A stretch of 64,000 bases of DNA from Salinispora cortesiana (lineage in GTDB: Bacteria > Actinomycetota > Actinomycetes > Mycobacteriales > Micromonosporaceae), in the NCBI RefSeq assembly GCF_000484695.1, contig NZ_AXVR01000013.1, positions 34,451 to 98,450 on the forward strand. The letters run 5' to 3'. Positions 50,498 to 58,982 of this stretch are shown here, one piece after another. The position numbers were made by a program, and so were the translations under genes. The notes beneath the pieces are model-generated. The model worked only from the letters and a program-made list of their open reading frames with translations. It did not search any database and had not been told where the DNA came from. Positions within the stretch are counted from its first letter, which is position 1. Each line of letters opens with the position of its first letter.

Positions 50498-51028
50498 GTG
50501 GCCGAGGATCTCTACGCCACCCTGCACACCAACGCCGGCCCGATTCGGCTGCAGCTCTTTCCGAACCACGCGCCGAAGACCGTTCGCAACTTCGTGGAGT
50601 TGGCCGACGGCACCAAGCAGTACACCGACCCGCGGACCGGCCAGCCGGGCAGCGGACCATACTTCGACGGCACGATCTCGCACCGCGTGATCAGCGGCTT
50701 CATGATCCAGATGGGTGACCCGACCGGCACCGGCCGGGGCGGCCCGGGTTACACGTTCGCCGACGAGTTCCACCCCGAGCTGCGGTTCGACCGGCCGTAC
50801 CTGCTGGCGATGGCGAACGCCGGGCCGGGCACCAACGGTTCGCAGTTCTTCATCACGGTGGCGCCGACGCCGCACCTGAACAACCGGCACACCATCTTCG
50901 GGCAGGTCGCCGACGAGGAGTCGGTGAAGGTTGTTGACGCGATCGCCAACACCCCGACGAACCCCGCCGATCGTCCGCTGCGCGACGTCGTCATCGAGCG
51001 GGTCGAGATCGAGCGCACCGGCTCCTGA
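50498..51028 (+). CDS. ppiA: cyclophilin-type peptidyl-prolyl cis-trans isomerase
   Basis: 176 residues, single cyclophilin domain, no signal peptide. Active-site segments: YFDGTISHRVISGFMIQMGDPTGTGRGGPGYTFADEF, with the catalytic Arg in SHRVI, and LLAMANAGPGTNGSQFFITVAPTPHLNNRHTIFGQV. It catalyses proline isomerisation in cytoplasmic proteins. It is divergent from the repeat-rich membrane protein gene and upstream of the rhomboid gene, 57 bp apart, on the same strand. Confidence 0.93.
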   Translation: MAEDLYATLHTNAGPIRLQLFPNHAPKTVRNFVELADGTKQYTDPRTGQPGSGPYFDGTISHRVISGFMIQMGDPTGTGRGGPGYTFADEFHPELRFDRPYLLAMANAGPGTNGSQFFITVAPTPHLNNRHTIFGQVADEESVKVVDAIANTPTNPADRPLRDVVIERVEIERTGS

Positions 51029-51085
51029 AGGCGGACAAGGTACCTTTGCTCGCATGACTGAGCGCTCGGGTACCTGGGCTGTCCG

Positions 51086-51997
51086 GTGAGCGAATCACCA
51101 CCGACCACCCCGGTCTGCTACCGCCACCCCGGTCGGGAGGCCTACATCCGGTGCAACCGCTGCGACCGGGTCATCTGCCCGGACTGCATGCGCGAGGCCT
51201 CGGTGGGCTTCCAGTGCCCGGAGTGCGTCAACGAAGGGCGCCGCAGTGTGCGGCCGGCGCGTACCGCCTTCGGTGGTGGTCTCGCCGGCCAACACGGCTA
51301 TGTCACCAAGGCGTTGATCGCGTTCAACGCCCTGGTGATGCTGCTCTCCATCGGCACCGACCGGGGCGGCGACGCGGTGGCGGGGGGCTCCGGCTTCGGC
51401 GGCCTGCTCGGCGGCAGCACCCCGTTGACCGAGTGGGGAGCCGTGATCGGGCTCGCGGTCTTTCCCAACGGCACCGTGGGTGGCGTCGCCGATGGCGAGT
51501 GGTACCGCCTGGTCACCGCGATGTTCCTGCACTACGGCGTAATCCACCTGCTGCTGAACATGTACGCGTTGTGGATCCTCGGCCGCACCCTGGAGGCGAG
51601 TCTCGGCCCGGCCCGGTTTTTGGCCCTCTATCTGATCGCCGGCCTCGGCGGGAACGTCGCGGCCTACCTGTTCAGCGCGCCGAATGCGGCCACCGCGGGC
51701 GCGTCCACGGCCGTCTTCGGGCTCTTCGCGGCCCTGTTCGTCGTCGGCCGGCGGTTGGGGCGGGACGTCTCCCAGGTGCTCCCGATCCTGGTGATCAATC
51801 TGGTCTTCACGCTCACCGTGCCGGGGATTTCGATCCCTGGTCACCTGGGCGGTCTGGTGGTCGGTGGCCTGATGGCCTTCGTCCTCGCCCACGCCCCGCG
51901 GTCGCGGCGCACGATGGTGCAGGCGGGCGGCGGGGCGGTGCTTGTGGTGGCACTGCTCGGCCTGACCCTGCTCCGGACCGCGACCCTGCTCGCCTGA
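51086..51997 (+). CDS. rhomboid family intramembrane serine protease with B-box-like zinc finger
   Basis: 303 residues from GTG 51086. The first 50 residues contain a zinc-finger-like cluster (CYRHPGREAYIRCNRCDRVICPDCMREASVGFQCPECV), common in actinobacterial rhomboids. Six or seven helices follow. Rhomboid elements are WYRLVTAMFLHYGVIHLLLNMYALWILGRTLE, AGASTAVFGLFAA with the catalytic Ser (GxSx), and SIPGHLGGLVVGGLMA with the catalytic His. It cleaves within membrane helices of other proteins. Substrates are unknown. Same strand as ppiA. Confidence 0.92.
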   Translation: MSESPPTTPVCYRHPGREAYIRCNRCDRVICPDCMREASVGFQCPECVNEGRRSVRPARTAFGGGLAGQHGYVTKALIAFNALVMLLSIGTDRGGDAVAGGSGFGGLLGGSTPLTEWGAVIGLAVFPNGTVGGVADGEWYRLVTAMFLHYGVIHLLLNMYALWILGRTLEASLGPARFLALYLIAGLGGNVAAYLFSAPNAATAGASTAVFGLFAALFVVGRRLGRDVSQVLPILVINLVFTLTVPGISIPGHLGGLVVGGLMAFVLAHAPRSRRTMVQAGGGAVLVVALLGLTLLRTATLLA

Positions 51998-52000
51998 CGG

Positions 52001-52429
52001 TTACGCCGGGCGGGCCGCTCGTAGCTGCGCCGCGACATCAACCGGGTCGGCGTCCAGGTCGAACCGGCCGAACAGGTGCAGTGTCTCCCCGGTATCCACC
52101 TCCAGGGCCGCGTTCGACCGGCCGAGCCGGGCTCGCTGGTCCACCCGGATCTCCGCCACCTGCGACCACGGCAGCCGCCGACGGCCGGCGAAGCCGCTGA
52201 CCACCGTCAGCCCGTCCGGATCGACCGCGAGCCGGACCGGTGCCAGCAGGTCCCGCGCGGCCCAGACCAGGAGCGCGGCGGCGGCCAGCACGGTCAGCAT
52301 GAGCCGGACCGGGTCACCGTCGGCCAGCAGGAGACCGAGCGCGACCAGTGCCCCAGCCCCGCCGATCTTGATCGCCGGCAGGGCTTTCGGGACCCGCCAC
52401 TGCCGGGTCCCGGGCGATGTCGTATCCAT
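52001..52429 (-). CDS. PH-domain-like membrane protein (bPH6)
   Basis: 142 residues from ATG 52429 (ATG 52441 also possible). Two hydrophobic segments lie at about 20-55 (KIGGAGALVALGLLLADG and MLTVLAAAALLVWAAR), then a bacterial PH-like beta domain: VRLAVDPDGLTVVSGFAGRRRLPWSQVAEIRVDQRARLGRSNAALEVDTGE. This is the usual layout of bPH_6 proteins. The role is unknown; some such proteins anchor or organise membrane components. It is divergent from the thiolase gene, 80 bp apart, and ends next to the rhomboid gene. Confidence 0.75.
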   Translation of the reverse strand: MDTTSPGTRQWRVPKALPAIKIGGAGALVALGLLLADGDPVRLMLTVLAAAALLVWAARDLLAPVRLAVDPDGLTVVSGFAGRRRLPWSQVAEIRVDQRARLGRSNAALEVDTGETLHLFGRFDLDADPVDVAAQLRAARPA

Positions 52430-52509
52430 ATCGCCCAGCATGCCAGTGCGGCGGGAAGCCGGGTGGGCCGCGTACCATCGACGCCAAGCCAAGTTACCGG
52501 GGAGTAGTC

Positions 52510-53682
52510 ATGAGTGACGCAGTCATCGTCGGCGCCGTACGCACCCCCGTCGGGCGACGCAAGGGAAGCCTCGCCGACGTACACCCGGTCGACTTGTCGG
52601 CGCACGTGCTGCGCGCCCTCACCGAACGGACCGGCATTGATCCGGGTCAGGTGGATGACGTGTTCTGGGGCTGCGTCTCGCAGGTCGGCGAGCAGTCGTG
52701 GAACGTCGCCCGCAACGCCGTCCTCGCGGCCGGCTGGCCCGAGACGGTTCCCGGCACCACCCTCGACCGGCAGTGCGGGTCCAGCCAGCAGGCGCTGCAC
52801 TTCGCCGCCGCGACCGTGCTCTCCGGGCAGGCCGACTTGGTGGTGGCGGGCGGGGTCGAGTCGATGACCCGGGTGCCGATGGGCTCCAGTGTGGCCGGGG
52901 GCGCGCCGTTCAGCGCGGCGATCCTGGACCGCTATCGGGGTGTGGAGGGGGTGGCGCAGGACGACCCACTCCCGTTCAGCCAGGGCGTCGGGGCGGAGCT
53001 GATTGCCCGCCGGTGGCGACTGACCCGCACCCAGCTCGACGAGTTCGCCCTCGCCAGCCATGAGAAGGCGGGCGCGGCGCAGGATGCCGGCGCATTCGAC
53101 GCCGAGCTGGCACCGGTCCCCCTCGCCGACGGGGGCAGGGTCTCCGCCGACGAGGGCATCCGTCGGGACACGTCCCTGGCGAAGCTGGCCGAGCTGGCCA
53201 CCCCGTTCCGGGCCGACGGCGTGGTGACCGCCGGCTCCGCGTCCCAGATCTCCGACGGCGCGGCGGCGCTCGCGGTCACCACCGCCGAGTGGGCCGGCCG
53301 GCACGGCCTGCGCCCGCTCGCCCGCATCCACACCGCCGTGGTCTGCGCCGACGACCCGGTCGCCATGTTGACCGCGCCCATTCCGGCCACCGCCAAGGCG
53401 CTGCGCCGGGCGGGGCTGGGCATCGAGGAAATCGGGGTGTACGAGGTCAACGAGGCGTTCGCCCCGGTGCCGCTGGCCTGGCTCGCGGAGACCGAGGCCG
53501 ACCCGCACCGGCTGAACCCGCGCGGCGGCGCCATCGCCCTCGGGCATCCGCTCGGCGGATCCGGGGCCCGGATCATGACCACCATGTTGGCGCACATGCG
53601 AGACGAGAACATCCGGTACGGCCTGCAGACCATGTGTGAGGGCGGCGGCATGGCCAACGCGACCATCGTCGAACTGCTCTGA
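52510..53682 (+). CDS. acetyl-CoA C-acyltransferase (thiolase)
   Basis: 390 residues from ATG 52510, with GGGGAG seven bases upstream. All thiolase elements are present: DRQCGSSQQALHFAA with nucleophile Cys 89, GGVESMTRVPMGS, SQISDGAAAL, NEAFAPVPLAW, RGGAIALGHPLGGSGARI with catalytic His, and MCEGGGMANATIVE with the second Cys. It either condenses two acyl-CoA units or cleaves 3-ketoacyl-CoA in beta-oxidation. The lipid-degradation reading is more likely for such stand-alone actinobacterial genes. A strong terminator follows. Confidence 0.92.
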   Translation: MSDAVIVGAVRTPVGRRKGSLADVHPVDLSAHVLRALTERTGIDPGQVDDVFWGCVSQVGEQSWNVARNAVLAAGWPETVPGTTLDRQCGSSQQALHFAAATVLSGQADLVVAGGVESMTRVPMGSSVAGGAPFSAAILDRYRGVEGVAQDDPLPFSQGVGAELIARRWRLTRTQLDEFALASHEKAGAAQDAGAFDAELAPVPLADGGRVSADEGIRRDTSLAKLAELATPFRADGVVTAGSASQISDGAAALAVTTAEWAGRHGLRPLARIHTAVVCADDPVAMLTAPIPATAKALRRAGLGIEEIGVYEVNEAFAPVPLAWLAETEADPHRLNPRGGAIALGHPLGGSGARIMTTMLAHMRDENIRYGLQTMCEGGGMANATIVELL

Positions 53683-53686
53683 ACCA

Positions 53687-53740
53687 CCCCGCCCGGGAGC
53701 GTCATGTCCGTGTCAGTGGGCATGACCCGCCCGGGCGGGG
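53687..53740 (+). terminator. long two-part hairpin after thiolase
   Basis: Outer stem CCCCGCCCGGG (53687-53697) with CCCGGGCGGGG (53730-53740), 11 perfect pairs; a symmetric 3-nt internal loop; inner stem GTCATG (53701-53706) with CATGAC (53721-53726); and a 14-nt apical loop. Starting five bases after the stop, it is a strong terminator candidate. Confidence 0.7.
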
Positions 53741-53807
53741 CGTGGAAGATGCAAGGTTCGGCCGTCCCACCCATATCACCTCACGCTGGGGCGTCGTTGG
53801 GCAGGGC

Positions 53808-54323
53808 ATGGACGTCTTCTCCCGAACGTTCCTTCCCGCTGCTGCCGAGGCTGGTATAGCGACCCAGACCGCCAGCCGGCACATGCCGGTCTTCCGGCGC
53901 TGCGTCGGCTCGGGCGACGCCCCCATCCTGGTCACCCGGTGCAGCCGCCCGAACCGCTCCACCGCCGGTGAGTACCTCCTGCTGCTGACCCACCGACGGC
54001 TGGTCATCACCCGGCAGACCCGGGTGTTGCACCGGCTCCGCCTGCACCTCAATACCGAACTGCGCGAGCTGAGCAACGTCACCTGGGGGCCGGACCCGCG
54101 GCTGCACTGCCTGGAGCTGGCCGCTACCGCCATCGACGGCGTCCGGGAGCGGTTCGTCATCCGGACTCGGCACCCGAAGCAGGTGTGGCAGCTCGACGAG
54201 CTGCTCAACCACGCCTTCCGCACCCGCGTACGGATCGCGCGCGAGCGGCTCGTCGCCACGATCGGCGAGCCCGGCCCGGCCCCGGTCCGGCCGGCTGCCT
54301 TCCGACCCGCCACCGTCCGCTGA
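53808..54323 (+). CDS. conserved actinobacterial protein of unknown function
   Basis: 171 residues from ATG 53808, with GCAGGG five bases upstream. It has no signal peptide or membrane helix. It is a mostly beta protein with PILVTRCSRPNRSTAGEYLLLLTHRRLVITRQTRVLHRLRLHLNTELRELSNVTWGPDPRLHCLELAATAIDGVRERFVI, which suggests a PH-like barrel (alternating strands with conserved Leu and Trp), followed by a C-terminal helix. No named family is recognised. It precedes a two-component system on the same strand with a 69-bp gap; cotranscription is possible. Confidence 0.55.
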   Translation: MDVFSRTFLPAAAEAGIATQTASRHMPVFRRCVGSGDAPILVTRCSRPNRSTAGEYLLLLTHRRLVITRQTRVLHRLRLHLNTELRELSNVTWGPDPRLHCLELAATAIDGVRERFVIRTRHPKQVWQLDELLNHAFRTRVRIARERLVATIGEPGPAPVRPAAFRPATVR

Positions 54324-54392
54324 CCGTTTCCTTACTGAACCCGAACATGTACCGAGCAAAGCCGCACCGTCCCGATCGGCCATCATGAGCCG

Positions 54393-55079
54393 GTGACCGT
54401 TGACGCGCCGCATCGCGGGCTTGTCCTCCTCGTCGAGGACGAACCAGCCATCGCCGATCTGGTCCGGCTCTATCTGGCCCGGGACGGGTTCGGCGTACAG
54501 CTGGAGCGGGATGGCGACGCCGGCCTCGCCGCCGCCCGTCGGCTCCGGCCGGTGGCCTGCGTTCTCGACATCGCGCTGCCCGGTCTCCCCGGCACCGAGA
54601 TTTGCCGCCGGTTACGCGAGTCCGGAGACTGGACGCCGGTCATCTTCCTCACCGCGCGCGACGACGAGGTGGACCGCATTGTCGGGCTCGAACTCGGCGC
54701 CGACGACTACGTGACCAAGCCGTTCAGCCCGCGTGAACTGGTGGCCCGGGTGCGGGCGGTGCTGCGCCGGGTCGCCGGGCCGCCACCGGACCAGCCGCGG
54801 ATCGTCGGCGCGGTCACGCTGGACCCCGACCGTCGTACGGTGACCGCCGCGGGGGATCCGGTGCAGCTGACGTTTACCGAGTTTGACCTGCTCGCCCACC
54901 TGATGGCCCGCCCCGGCCGGGTGTTCACCCGGGAGGAGTTGCTCGCCGGGGTGTGGGGGTACGCCGTTCCCGCGGGCACCCGAACCGTTGACGTGCACGT
55001 GGCTCAGGTCCGCGCGAAGCTCGGCGCGGCGAGTGTGATCCGTACCCATCGGGGGGTGGGGTACGCCGTTGATGCGTGA
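54393..55079 (+). CDS. OmpR/PhoB-family response regulator
   Basis: 228 residues from GTG 54393. Receiver: LVLLVEDEPAIADLVRLYL, phosphoacceptor in CVLDIALPGLPGTEI, PVIFLTARDDEVDRIVGLELGADDYVTKPFSPREL. Winged-helix DNA-binding domain from about residue 130: LTFTEFDLLAHLMARPGRVFTREELLAGVWG, DVHVAQVRAKL, RTHRGVGYAV. The last 8 bases overlap the kinase start, so the pair is translationally coupled. Target genes unknown; the lipoprotein gene downstream is a plausible one. Confidence 0.93.
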   Translation: MTVDAPHRGLVLLVEDEPAIADLVRLYLARDGFGVQLERDGDAGLAAARRLRPVACVLDIALPGLPGTEICRRLRESGDWTPVIFLTARDDEVDRIVGLELGADDYVTKPFSPRELVARVRAVLRRVAGPPPDQPRIVGAVTLDPDRRTVTAAGDPVQLTFTEFDLLAHLMARPGRVFTREELLAGVWGYAVPAGTRTVDVHVAQVRAKLGAASVIRTHRGVGYAVDA

Positions 55080-56520
55080 GCACCGGATCGACCCGCCGAC
55101 CGGGCCGACGGCGGGCGCCCGGCGGCCCGCACGCATCCGGCGCGGGCCGACCCTGACCGTCCGGGCGGTGCTGGTCACCTGCGCGGTCGCCCTGGTCTCG
55201 GTCGTGGTCACCGCGATCGTCGCGGTGCCGCTCGCGGTCCGCGGAGTGGAACACCGCGAGCAGCAGGCGCTGGCCGCCCAGTCCCGACTCGCCGCCGAGG
55301 CGCTGCGCAGCCGGCTGGACACCCCGCGCACCGTGGACGAGGACCGGCTGCTGCGGCAACTGCGGGCGCAGGGCATCGAGGCGTACCTGGTGCGGAATGG
55401 GGTGGTGGACCGGCCGGGACTGCCGGTCCAGGTCGTGCAGCGGATCGCCGAGGGCCGGCACGTCGCCGGCCGGCGTTCGGTCGCCGGACGGCCGGCGCTG
55501 GTGCAGGGGCGGGCGCTGTCCGGCGGCGACGGGGTAGTGCTTGCGCGGGCCGGTTCTCCCGGCAGCATGTGGCGGCAGGTCGCCCAGAGCCTCTGGCTTC
55601 CCCTGCTTGCCGGGCTGGCGGCCGGGGTGGTCGCCGGTCTGCTGCTCGCCCGTCGCCTGGCCCGGCCGATCCGGCGGGCGGCGGACGCCGCCGCGCGGCT
55701 GCGGTCCGGTGAGCGTGCGGTCCGCGTCCCGGTGGAGCCCCCGCACGAGGTGGCGGACCTGGCGGAGGCTCTCAACGGCCTGGCCGCCGCGCTCGCCACC
55801 AGCGAGGGACGGCAGCGAGAGTTCCTGCTCTCCGTCTCGCACGAGCTGCGGACCCCGCTGACCGCCATCCGCGGGTACGCGGAGGCGTTGGCGGACGGGG
55901 TGATCGACTCGGCGGAGGTGGCCGGGACCGGGCGCACCGTGCTGGCCGAGGCGGAGCACCTGGATCGGCTGGTACGGGACCTGCTGGCCCTGGCTCGGCT
56001 GGAGGCCGTGGACTTTCCGCTGGAGCCGGTCCGGGTCGACCTGGTTCGGCTGGCGGCGGAGGCGGAGCGGACGTGGGCGGCGCGGTGCGCGGCCGTCTCG
56101 GTGGCGTTCCGGGTCGAGGCGCCGGATTCGGCGGTGCCGGTGTACACCGATCCGGGGCGGATTCGGCAGGTGGTGGATGGGCTGCTGGAGAACGCGTTGC
56201 GGGTGGTGCCGCCGGGGGCGCCGGTGGTGCTCGCGACCCGGTGGGCCGGCACGTACCCGGCGGCCGGCGGGGTGATCGAGGTCCGGGACGGCGGCCCCGG
56301 TCTGACCGACGACGACCTGGCGGTGGTCTTCGAACGCGGTGCCCTGCACCAGCGGTACCGGGGGGTGCGCAAGGTCGGTAGTGGGCTGGGCCTGGCCCTC
56401 GCCGCCGGCCTGGTCCGGCGGCTCGGTGGGGAGATCAGCGCGGGGCACGCGGCCGAGGGCGGGGCCGCGTTCGTTGTCTCGCTGCCGCCGGATCCTTACC
56501 AGACCCGAACCTTGGCCTGA
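55072..56520 (+). CDS. membrane sensor histidine kinase with HAMP domain
   Basis: 482 residues from ATG 55072. Two helices (about 25-50 and 170-195) bracket an extracytoplasmic sensor of 120 residues, then a HAMP domain (ARPIRRAADAAARLRSGERAVRVPVEPPHEVADLAEALNGLA). The kinase core has FLLSVSHELRTPLTAIRGYAEAL with phosphoacceptor His, GLLENALRVVPP (N-box), DGGPGLTDDDLAVVF and GSGLGLALAAGLVRRLGG. It senses an unknown envelope signal and phosphorylates the coupled OmpR-type regulator. Confidence 0.93.
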   Translation: MREHRIDPPTGPTAGARRPARIRRGPTLTVRAVLVTCAVALVSVVVTAIVAVPLAVRGVEHREQQALAAQSRLAAEALRSRLDTPRTVDEDRLLRQLRAQGIEAYLVRNGVVDRPGLPVQVVQRIAEGRHVAGRRSVAGRPALVQGRALSGGDGVVLARAGSPGSMWRQVAQSLWLPLLAGLAAGVVAGLLLARRLARPIRRAADAAARLRSGERAVRVPVEPPHEVADLAEALNGLAAALATSEGRQREFLLSVSHELRTPLTAIRGYAEALADGVIDSAEVAGTGRTVLAEAEHLDRLVRDLLALARLEAVDFPLEPVRVDLVRLAAEAERTWAARCAAVSVAFRVEAPDSAVPVYTDPGRIRQVVDGLLENALRVVPPGAPVVLATRWAGTYPAAGGVIEVRDGGPGLTDDDLAVVFERGALHQRYRGVRKVGSGLGLALAAGLVRRLGGEISAGHAAEGGAAFVVSLPPDPYQTRTLA

Positions 56521-56581
56521 CGCCCCGCTCGCCGAGACCGACCAGGCTGGACTCCCACCCACAGGGATGAGAGGGAGAGTC

Positions 56582-57157
56582 ATGGCACGTTGGGGAGTCG
56601 CCGCCACCACGCTGTTCGCGGCGGTCACGCTCGGGCTCAGCGGCTGCGGCGCGGCCCAGGTGGCCGGGCCGGCCGGAGAGCAGGCCGTCGAGGTCGCCGC
56701 GGCGTTGGGCGTGGAGGGCCAGGCGCTGGCCGCGCTCGGTCTGGACCCCGTCGAGATGGACGTGGTACCCGTCGTCGGGTCGGATTCACCGGCCCCCGAG
56801 GCGGAGCCGGGCCGGGGGGACCGGGCGGAACAGTGGCGCAAGCGGCGGCCGGCCCGGGTGCTGCTGCGGAAGAACACCATGCACGGCGAGGTCGTGGTGC
56901 AGACGAAAGAGGACGGTCCGAGGACGGTGGCCGTCCAACGCGGTGAGGTAACCGCGATCGATGGGCAGGAGATGACCGTCCGGTCATCGGACGGCTTTGA
57001 GATGACCTGGACCTTCGGGCCGGAGTTTCGGGTGGTGGAGCGTCGCCAGACGGTCCAGCCGGAGGCGGTCGAGGTTGGCCGGGTGCTCGGCGTTGCCGGC
57101 GCGAAGGACGGCGAGAACGGCGAGGCCCGATTGATCGTGCTGCCCAAGAGCGAGTAG
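56582..57157 (+). CDS. putative lipoprotein downstream of two-component system
   Basis: 191 residues from ATG 56582, with GAGAGGGAGAG upstream. The signal peptide ends in the lipobox LSGC (Cys 22). The mature part has an Ala/Gly/Val-rich helical start, a charged stretch (RGDRAEQWRKRRPARVLLRKNTMHGEVVVQTKEDG), and a beta-rich C-terminus (TVAVQRGEVTAIDGQEMTVRSSDGFEMTWTFGPEFRVVERRQTV). Its layout resembles actinobacterial lipoproteins of unknown role near OmpR-type systems. It follows the kinase by 61 bp on the same strand, so it may be part of the operon or its target. Confidence 0.65.
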   Translation: MARWGVAATTLFAAVTLGLSGCGAAQVAGPAGEQAVEVAAALGVEGQALAALGLDPVEMDVVPVVGSDSPAPEAEPGRGDRAEQWRKRRPARVLLRKNTMHGEVVVQTKEDGPRTVAVQRGEVTAIDGQEMTVRSSDGFEMTWTFGPEFRVVERRQTVQPEAVEVGRVLGVAGAKDGENGEARLIVLPKSE

Positions 57158-57170
57158 TTCGCCTCTGGCG

Positions 57171-57204
57171 GCGGCGGTTCGGCGCGATGCTGCCGGACCG
57201 CCGC
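57171..57204 (+). terminator. hairpin after lipoprotein gene
   Basis: GCGGCGG (57171-57177) and CCGCCGC (57198-57204) pair perfectly around a 20-nt loop, 14 bases after the stop. Candidate terminator of the two-component operon. Confidence 0.45.
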
Positions 57205-57276
57205 TGCTACATCAAGATCGCGGCTGGACGAGGTACGCTATGGCGTCCAATGGTGCGCCCACCGGGGGAAACGTCC

Positions 57277-57984
57277 GTGAAGCTCTCGATCCTCATGCCG
57301 GTCTACAACGAGGAAGAACGCATCGCGGACGCCTTGAAGCAGGCGCTCGCGGTGGACTATCCGTGCGAGATCGAGCTCGTCGTGGTCGACGACGGGAGTC
57401 GGGACGGCACCGGCGAGATCCTGGACCGGGCCGATGACGCCCGGGTCCGCGTGATCACCCACCCGCGTAACTCCGGTAAGGGCGCGGCCATCCGGACGGC
57501 GGTCGACAACGCCGAGGGTGAGTACATGGTGATCCTCGACGCCGACCTGGAGTACGACCCGCAGGACATCGCCAAGCTGCTCGCGCCGGTCCTCGATGGG
57601 CGGGCCACGGTCGTCTACGGTAATCGCACCTTCGGCAGCCACAGCGCCTACAGCTTCTGGTACGTGATGGGCAACCGGGGCGTCACGATGGTGGCCAACG
57701 TGCTGTTCAACTCCTACATCGGCGACCTGGAGACCTGCTTCAAGCTGATGCCGATCGAGTTGTATCGCTCCCTGGAGATTCACTCTCGCGGCTTCGGCAT
57801 GGAGGCGGAGGTGACCGGCAAGCTGCTGCGCCGTCGGATCCGCCCGTACGAGGTGCCGATCAGCTACCGGGCCCGTGGCCGCGAGGAGGGCAAGAAGATC
57901 ACCTGGCGGGACGGGGTCGAGGCGGTCTGGATTCTCGGCCGGGAGCGGGCCCGTCGTCGTCCTTCGGACACCGCCCCCCGCTGA
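57277..57984 (+). CDS. GT2 family glycosyltransferase, DPM1/GtrB-like
   Basis: 235 residues from GTG 57277, chosen for the GGGGGAAA seven bases upstream; ATG 57250 is in frame. A GT-A fold: LSILMPVYNEEERIADALKQAL, VVVDDGSRDGTGEIL, HPRNSGKGAAIRTAVDNA, MVILDADLEYDPQDI (the metal-binding DxD), then DLETCFKLMPIELYRSL and GFGMEAEVTGKLLRRRIRPYEVPISYRARGREEGKKITWRDG. It transfers a sugar from a nucleotide donor to a lipid carrier, typically polyprenyl phosphate. Without a clear C-terminal membrane segment, it is probably a soluble dolichol-phosphate-mannose-synthase-like enzyme. Confidence 0.9.
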   Translation: MKLSILMPVYNEEERIADALKQALAVDYPCEIELVVVDDGSRDGTGEILDRADDARVRVITHPRNSGKGAAIRTAVDNAEGEYMVILDADLEYDPQDIAKLLAPVLDGRATVVYGNRTFGSHSAYSFWYVMGNRGVTMVANVLFNSYIGDLETCFKLMPIELYRSLEIHSRGFGMEAEVTGKLLRRRIRPYEVPISYRARGREEGKKITWRDGVEAVWILGRERARRRPSDTAPR

Positions 57985-58091
57985 TCCTCCAGGTCCACCC
58001 TCCCTCGCCACCTCGCCGCCACCCTCTTCCGCTGCCCCGCCGAGCGCCCCCGTTGACCGCTGCGCCGGAGGGCCAGCGCGGTGCCGGAAGG

Positions 58092-58982
58092 TCAGCGCAG
58101 CGCCGGTGAGACGAAGTCCAGCACCGATCGCCGCAGCCCCGACGCGTCCAGGCCGTGCCAGCGGGTGTGGTCGTCGGCCGACCCGTACCGTCGGAGTTCT
58201 TCGCGCCCGACGCCGAGTGCCAGTAGCCGGTGTGGGCGGTCCGCCAGCGCCGCCGAGACCACCCGGCTGGAGGTCCCGGCGAGGTAGGGCTCGACCAGGA
58301 TCACGTCGGTGCCGGCCCGATCGCGGAGCCCGGCGGTGTCGAACGGGCGCGGCCGGTTGGTGTACGCCACCGTGACAGGCAGGTCGGCCAACGCCGCAGT
58401 GGCCGCGTCCAGGGTCGGCCCGACGGCCACCACCAGGGGTGCTCCCGGTCCGGCGTCCCGCACCACCTGCAACGCTCCATCGCCGCCCAGCGGCCGGTCG
58501 TTGCTGAGCACCGACAACCGCAGGTACGCCGAGGTCTCCGCAGCTACCGCCGTCCGTAGCAGCGGCGCCACCTCGCCGGGGTGGCCGGGTACGTGCACCG
58601 TCCAGCCGTGCAGGGTGTCGATCAGCGAGACATCCGCCGGCGACAGGTGGGTCCGGCCCGCCTCCGGGCGGTCGTACGAGGCGCCCACGCTGACCAGCAC
58701 CGCGCTCGCATCCTGGTGGTCCAGGTCGAGCTTGAGCTGCTCGTACGCCCGCTCGACGAGGAACGGCGCATAGGTGTGCACGATCGGCCGCAGGCCGGTC
58801 AACGCCAGCCCGCCAGCCACCCCGACCATCAGCTGTTCCCGGATTCCGACGTTCAGGACCCGGTCCGGGTGCCGGGCCGCTGCCGGGGCGAAGAGGGCGG
58901 CGGAGATATCGGCCAGGACCAACGCGGTGCGCGGGTCGTCGGCGAGCAGCGCGGTGGTGGTGTCGACGAAGGTGTCGCGCAT
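58092..58982 (-). CDS. transketolase C-terminal subunit (split transketolase)
   Basis: 296 residues. The Pyr domain reads LVLADISAALFAPAAARHPDRVLNVGIREQLMVGVAGGLALTGLRPIVHTYAPFLVERAYEQL, with the conserved Glu in REQ that activates thiamine pyrophosphate. The C-terminal domain starts near ALQVVRDAGPGAPLVVAVGPTLDAATAALAD. Its ATG shares one base with the stop of the N-terminal subunit (TAATG), so the two are coupled. Together they make a full transketolase moving two-carbon units between sugar phosphates. In split form the acceptor may differ from the classical enzyme. Confidence 0.87.
   Translation of the reverse strand: MRDTFVDTTTALLADDPRTALVLADISAALFAPAAARHPDRVLNVGIREQLMVGVAGGLALTGLRPIVHTYAPFLVERAYEQLKLDLDHQDASAVLVSVGASYDRPEAGRTHLSPADVSLIDTLHGWTVHVPGHPGEVAPLLRTAVAAETSAYLRLSVLSNDRPLGGDGALQVVRDAGPGAPLVVAVGPTLDAATAALADLPVTVAYTNRPRPFDTAGLRDRAGTDVILVEPYLAGTSSRVVSAALADRPHRLLALGVGREELRRYGSADDHTRWHGLDASGLRRSVLDFVSPALR

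Noticed and set aside
58058..58102. CGCTGCGC/GCGCAGCG inverted repeat as terminator between the GT2 and transketolase genes
   Set aside because: One arm lies within the last codons of the transketolase gene and the loop is long; weak as a terminator.
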